From Plotosus lineatus (Eukaryota > Chordata > Actinopteri > Siluriformes > Plotosidae): DNA of 64,000 nucleotides. The position numbers were made by a program, and so were the translations under genes. The stretch spans positions 78,607,550-78,671,549 of the forward strand of contig CM045729.1 of the NCBI GenBank assembly GCA_024760905.1, in the 5' to 3' direction. Below the pieces are notes generated by a model that had not been told where the DNA came from, ran no database searches, and saw only the letters and a program-made list of their open reading frames with translations. Positions 59,732 to 64,000 of this stretch are shown piece by piece; within the stretch, counting starts at the first letter, position 1; every line of letters begins with the position of its first letter.

Positions 59732-59737
59732 TATATA

Positions 59738-59870
59738 CAAGGATCCCTCACTTTCCACGGTTAATTGGGACCGAGATCCCCACACGTCCATCGAAATCCG
59801 CGAATTAGGATCACCCCCCCCCCCCCCCCAACTCCCCTCCCCTCTACCCGACTGATGTATACATACAGTA
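59738..59870. mobile_element. Left end of a cagggatccctc MITE
   Basis: ggatccctcactttccacgg through gggaccgagatccccacacg and a C-run, cut at about 59870 before a SINE. Confidence 0.75.
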
Positions 59871-59872
59871 AA

Positions 59873-60223
59873 GAGAGATTTCCTTTCAGCTTTTCCCATT
59901 TATTTTTTTCCAGGGGTCGCCACAGCGAATGGTTCACATATTTGATTTGGCAGAGGTTTTTACGTCAGATGCCCTTCCTGTCACAACCCTTTTTAGCAAG
60001 GGACAGAAACATGCTGACGACTTTGCAGCCTACTCTTTACGAAAGTCAGCAATGGTTCTTTTACATGCCTCTCACCATAGACAGTGACAGACATGGCCCG
60101 CCTTTGATAACCCAGTTAGCCGCACTGGGGGGGAGAGTGACAACCTTGTGGAGAGTGGGACTCGAACCCCCAACCTTTGGATCAGCGATCCAGCGCCCTA
60201 TACCACTAGACCACCACTGCCCC
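59873..60223 (-). mobile_element. Full SINE, shared head with RTE-type tail
   Basis: Reverse-complement copy with the tail near 59880-59935 (ggggtcgccacagcgaat on +) and the head near 60150-60223 (ggactcgaacccccaacctt; ctagaccaccactgcccc). Its 5' end abuts a (TA)n tract. Confidence 0.9.

Positions 60224-60226
<3 letters not shown>

Positions 60227-60313
<87 letters not shown>
60227..60313. repeat. (TA)n microsatellite
   Basis: About 42 uninterrupted TA dinucleotides. Confidence 0.95.
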
Positions 60314-60315
<2 letters not shown>

Positions 60316-60383
60316 GACAATCGGGTACTTCAGACTGGGACTAGTGTTCCCCCCATTAGTCTGTTAAACCGAGGCATGAGTGT
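60314..60383. mobile_element. Right end of a DNA-transposon-like repeat
   Basis: cggacaatcgggtacttcag to aaaccgaggcatgagtgta; the same end phrase occurs at 28595-28613. Confidence 0.4.
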
Positions 60384-62147
60384 ATATAAATCAGTTTTGG
60401 GGATACATGAATTGACACACATGAAATGTGATACATAATTAAATCCACAACATCCCCAACAGCCCTCTCATTCCTTTGTTTACAGTAACAACAATCCTAA
60501 TGTCAGTACTTTTGACCATGCAAACTTTTTATATATTCTATATGACTAACAAGTAACCATCACACCTGTATATACTTGCTGAGCATCCTATTCTAGATTT
60601 TCTTTTTTGCTTTTACTCTTCTGAGGCTCTGCAGTAAATCAAGAGCTTTAGTGAGTTCAGGTAGTGATGTTAGGTGAGGTGTTCTAGGATGAAGCTGTTG
60701 TCCCATTTCGCCCGAAAAGTTTTCTGTCAACCATGATACTAATTCCACATGGAGCAACAGCAGTTCATTGGGTAGGGAAGAACCTTACATGGGTGTGAGG
60801 GTCATATGTCCGCATACTTTTTGCCGCATAGTTTGTAACGTTTGTAATATATTTGCCTTGATTGTTGCTAATGCTTGCATGCCCTTCACTCGATGAGCTT
60901 AATGAGTGTGAATATGATGACTGGTTACTTTAATTCAGATTATATAGTTAACAGATGGTGTATATTTTCTGTCATTTCTCAAGAATGTCATCGTGGCTCT
61001 GAAGCGAGTGTCTGTCATCGTGTGCTGTATCCGTTCATGTGACTAAAAACACAATGTGCTTCCATTGTTATGAAAGAAGAGTTGTGCTGAGAGTTCACAC
61101 ACTCTGCTGCAATTTATATATTTTTTCATAATAGAATAAAATGTAGTGTTTCACAAAAGATTTTTAAATATATATTAAACATTCTAATGAGATTCGATTT
61201 GCATGCGGACTTGGACTAATTCCATTTTTCCACCCAAATTCGCCATGTCAGAGTTTTTCTCCGTCCTTCCATGAGAAAATTACAGACTCTTAATAACACT
61301 GAGATGTGGCATGACTGATACCGGGGAAAGTTCCCTGTTCACCAGATGTCATGTCCAGGTGTCTGGCACATGTATTTTATCTATGTTATTAAATATTTTC
61401 TGAATGAAGAAATGAACCCAATATGATAATGTTCTCTATATTGTGAGCAGTAATGCAGCATGACATCATGTTTGTAGTTTAATAGATTTGTGGTGAAAAA
61501 AACGGTCTTCTGGAAACTCGTTCATCATCCAGATTTTATATGCGGTTAGCATCACCGGAGAATGCAGTCCCCTCCGGATACAGCCTCGGTTTACAATCCC
61601 ATACTCTTTTTCACAAAGGTTATAAGGGGACCCACATTGTTTAGACTTTTGGCTCACACTTGACGAGTAATGTTTTAGAAGTGCGCTCGTGTTCTGAGCA
61701 CCGCAGCTCTTTTATAATTTCGCAGTCACCATCATGCCCACGCTTTTCTTTACTTATGCAAATATGGGGCTCTTGCCAGTAACTGGTCCTACCAGTATGG
61801 CATAACCTCCATCAGCTGGGTTTTAGATTTCATCTTCCTTTCCAGATTTTATCAGCTGTTTTCGTTTTGCCTTTAAAAAAAAAGGTCACACATTGCTTCT
61901 TGTGTAAACTGATATGATGGGCACTGCCAGTCTCTTTCTGTCACAGTATGAGGTCATAAAGTATTGGTGTCAATCATGCGTGAAAATCAACAAAAGGTTG
62001 CTATAAGAGTCTGTAATTCTTTGTTGTACGCTGAAACAGAACGGTCAATTTATGGAAGTTTTGAGCTACGAGAACATTGTGAACACAGTGTGTCAGAATT
62101 AGGTTAACAACTGACCATCACGGCCATTCTGTAAGATTAATCATTTA
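60384..62147. other. Unassigned intron 3 sequence
   Basis: Repeat-poor, 1.8 kb, no exon-like open frame. Confidence 0.5.
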
Positions 62148-62402
62148 TGGCATTTGGCAGATGCCCTTATGCAGAGGAACTTTTTTTTTTTAATCTCACT
62201 TACACAGCAGAGCAGTTGATGCCTCAGGGTCTTGCTCAGAGGCCTAACAGTTGCAGCTGGAGGAACTGAAGCTTGAACTTCTTCAATTTTCTCTATGTAC
62301 AATATGAGGTAGACGGTTTCGACCCTGTTCCTGGAGGACCCTCTGCCCTGCACATTTTAATGTCATCCTTGTTAATAACACGTTTGATGTAACTAATTAG
62401 CA
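62148..62402. mobile_element. Two adjacent common fish repeat fragments
   Basis: 62148-62290 matches the widespread tggcatttggcagatgccct / cttgctcagaggcc type. 62308-62402 (gaccctgttcctggaggacc ... ctaattagcaaatt) matches a common fish hAT-like MITE. Family names are not certain. Confidence 0.55.
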
Positions 62403-63424
62403 AATTTATAACTTGAAATGAGTGTGATGGAGCAGGGAACCACTAAAATATGCAGGAACATGGGATCCTTCTGGATCAGGGTTAGGAATCTCACACATGA
62501 GCAATATATCTTAAATGGTAAAGAGCATTTGTGTGAGCGAAAAAAATCTAAGTTTTTACAGGTTGCCAAAAGATATAGAAAAGGTAAGGAAATAGCAGTG
62601 TTTTATATTTGTGCCTGGCTACAACCTTCACACATGGGTATTAGTGGTTATTAACAAACCAATAGCTGTTATTAGCTTTTAGTTCTGAGGTGACCCAATT
62701 TTACAATATCATTTACTAATGCTTGTAAGTAATCGTTGTTGCTTAAGAAAATAAAATAAAAGTGGTGTGTTGATGTTTATTTCAAACAGACAACATTTGT
62801 CAATCAACATTGATTTTTGTTCATTATTTTTTTTTAACTAAAAATTTCTTCATTTTTTCCCCTACTTTTTTTTTAATAAAAAAGTATTGTTGGAAAAATA
62901 AAATGATGAACTGAGTGAACCGTTAAATGCCCATTGAAGTCATCTACTGAATTTGCCACTTAAACCAGGGGTAGATTAGATATTTTCTTCACAAGGCAAT
63001 GTTTGTGAATTGCATTAAGAATAAAACCTTTTCGTTTACACTACGCTGATACTTTGCATGAGAAAAAGCATTGTACCTAATTACAGAAAAAAATAAATCT
63101 TTCCCCGATAGAAACATTGCCATCTCACTGTTAAAAAAACAAGTAATTAGTTATACTAGTTAACAGTGTTCTATGTATAGCATTGCTACTATCCCCGTAA
63201 GTTTGTGCTTTTGTGAGCCACTATGGCGATAATGGTTAAATTTTTAACATGATTATATATACGTGTCAATTAAGTCAGGAGCTACAGGTGGGTCTTTGTG
63301 CGAATAGATTTACACCTGCTTATTCATACGATTGTCTCATCAGCCAATCACGCGGCAGTAGCACAACACATACTCATGATGAAATTCAAGAACTTTAGTC
63401 AATGTTCACATCAAACAAATACAC

Positions 63425-63426
<2 letters not shown>
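62403..63426. other. Unassigned intron 3 sequence
   Basis: AT-rich; nothing recognised. Confidence 0.45.

Positions 63427-63466
<40 letters not shown>
63427..63466. repeat. (GA)n microsatellite
   Basis: About 20 GA dinucleotides. Confidence 0.93.
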
Positions 63467-63469
<3 letters not shown>

Positions 63470-63699
63470 TAACACATATAGCCACCCTTTACACCCTTGA
63501 TGAGCAGAAAGGCTTCTCATGCTGTACATGGTGGTTTGCAAACTCACCACAACCAAAAAACCTCTGCTTTCCACACACTCTTGATGTTTGATGTAAACAT
63601 TAACTGAAGCTCTTGACCTGTAGCTGCCGGATTTGATAGATGGTGCTGCTGCCAACATGATTGGTCGATTAGATAATTGCATGAAGAACTGAAAGGGTC

Positions 63700-63871
63700 A
63701 TGGAGAGCTTGAAGCCTATCTCAGGGGTAGAGCCTAAATAGTTTGCTTGTATATCGCTAGGGTGAACATGCACATCCTCGCAGAAACGGCCTCGTCAAGC
63801 CTGGGACTCAAACCTAGGACTGTCTGGCTATGCGGTGGACATACTAACCAATTTGCCATTGTGCCAGCCCG
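63700..63871 (-). mobile_element. Diverged V-SINE-like head fragment
   Basis: Reverse-complement head (gccattgtgccagc and B-box-like gactcaaacctaggac on +) with degraded middle sequence. Confidence 0.5.
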
Positions 63872-64000
63872 TGTCCCCAGGGGGTAGTAATGTGAAAACA
63901 ACTCTTTGACCATGTACTGTAAAGTAAATGAAGGTTGTGTGAAATATTTGAAATAAATAGCTTGAATGATTTTTTCAGGTTATTAAAATCTTCTAGCATG

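Larger units (their letters stand above)
55770..64000 (+). other. acvr2a: acvr2a intron 3, incomplete
   Basis: The donor GTAAGA is at 55770. No sequence encoding a transmembrane segment followed by the conserved YPPVLVPTQ-like juxtamembrane region was found to the right edge, so the intron exceeds 8.2 kb. Confidence 0.85.

Noticed and set aside
55770..64000. Search for acvr2a exon 4 (linker and transmembrane helix)
   Set aside because: No frame with a hydrophobic helix followed by the conserved juxtamembrane sequence and splice sites was seen; taken to lie beyond the window.

Overview
The window is vertebrate nuclear DNA, most likely from a teleost fish. The evidence is the first three coding exons of an activin type II receptor gene (acvr2a), a dense crop of fish-type repeats (Rex3 and other RTE LINEs, V-SINE-like SINEs, Tc1, Tigger/pogo and hAT DNA transposons), and more than thirty long TA, CA, CT or TTC/TAG microsatellites. 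An ostariophysan such as a catfish is only a guess; the species cannot be read from the sequence. Nothing bacterial or viral was seen.

Layout. Positions 1-15,600 are upstream flank without a recognised host gene. They hold a 33-bp minisatellite (1-585), a (TA)n palindrome (1860-2143), SINEs, a Tigger-like MITE, a Tc1 copy interrupted by an RTE LINE tail (3465-5080), a 0.95-kb CA/CT compound array (10392-11338), and a second Tc1 copy interrupted by SINEs (13476-15570). Positions 15,600-17,333 are a CpG-richer, GA-rich stretch read as promoter and 5' leader of acvr2a. It ends with a ~97-bp (TA)n tract just before the start codon.

The gene is on the + strand. Exon 1 (17334-17388) encodes the signal peptide. 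Exon 2 (53550-53760) and exon 3 (55660-55769) encode the ten-cysteine, three-finger ligand-binding ectodomain. Splice phases are 1, 2 and 1, and the joined frame is open over 125 codons. Intron 1 is about 36 kb, intron 2 is 1.9 kb, and intron 3 runs off the right edge. The transmembrane and kinase exons are not in the window.

Intron 1 is largely built from nested mobile elements, especially at 28-50 kb. The main system-level observation is a modular SINE family. One tRNA-like head of about 200 bp occurs with two different 3' ends. One matches the 3' end of a resident RTE-type LINE (42598-43717 and 47737-49950). The other is the L2-like tail also carried by V-SINE-like elements. Several copies have clear target-site duplications. 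Many TA-target DNA transposons sit at the edges of (TA)n tracts.

Coordinates of exons, duplications and palindrome arms were read base by base. Boundaries of degenerate repeats are good to about 5-20 bases. Family names for repeats rest on remembered motifs and terminal sequences, not on a database search.
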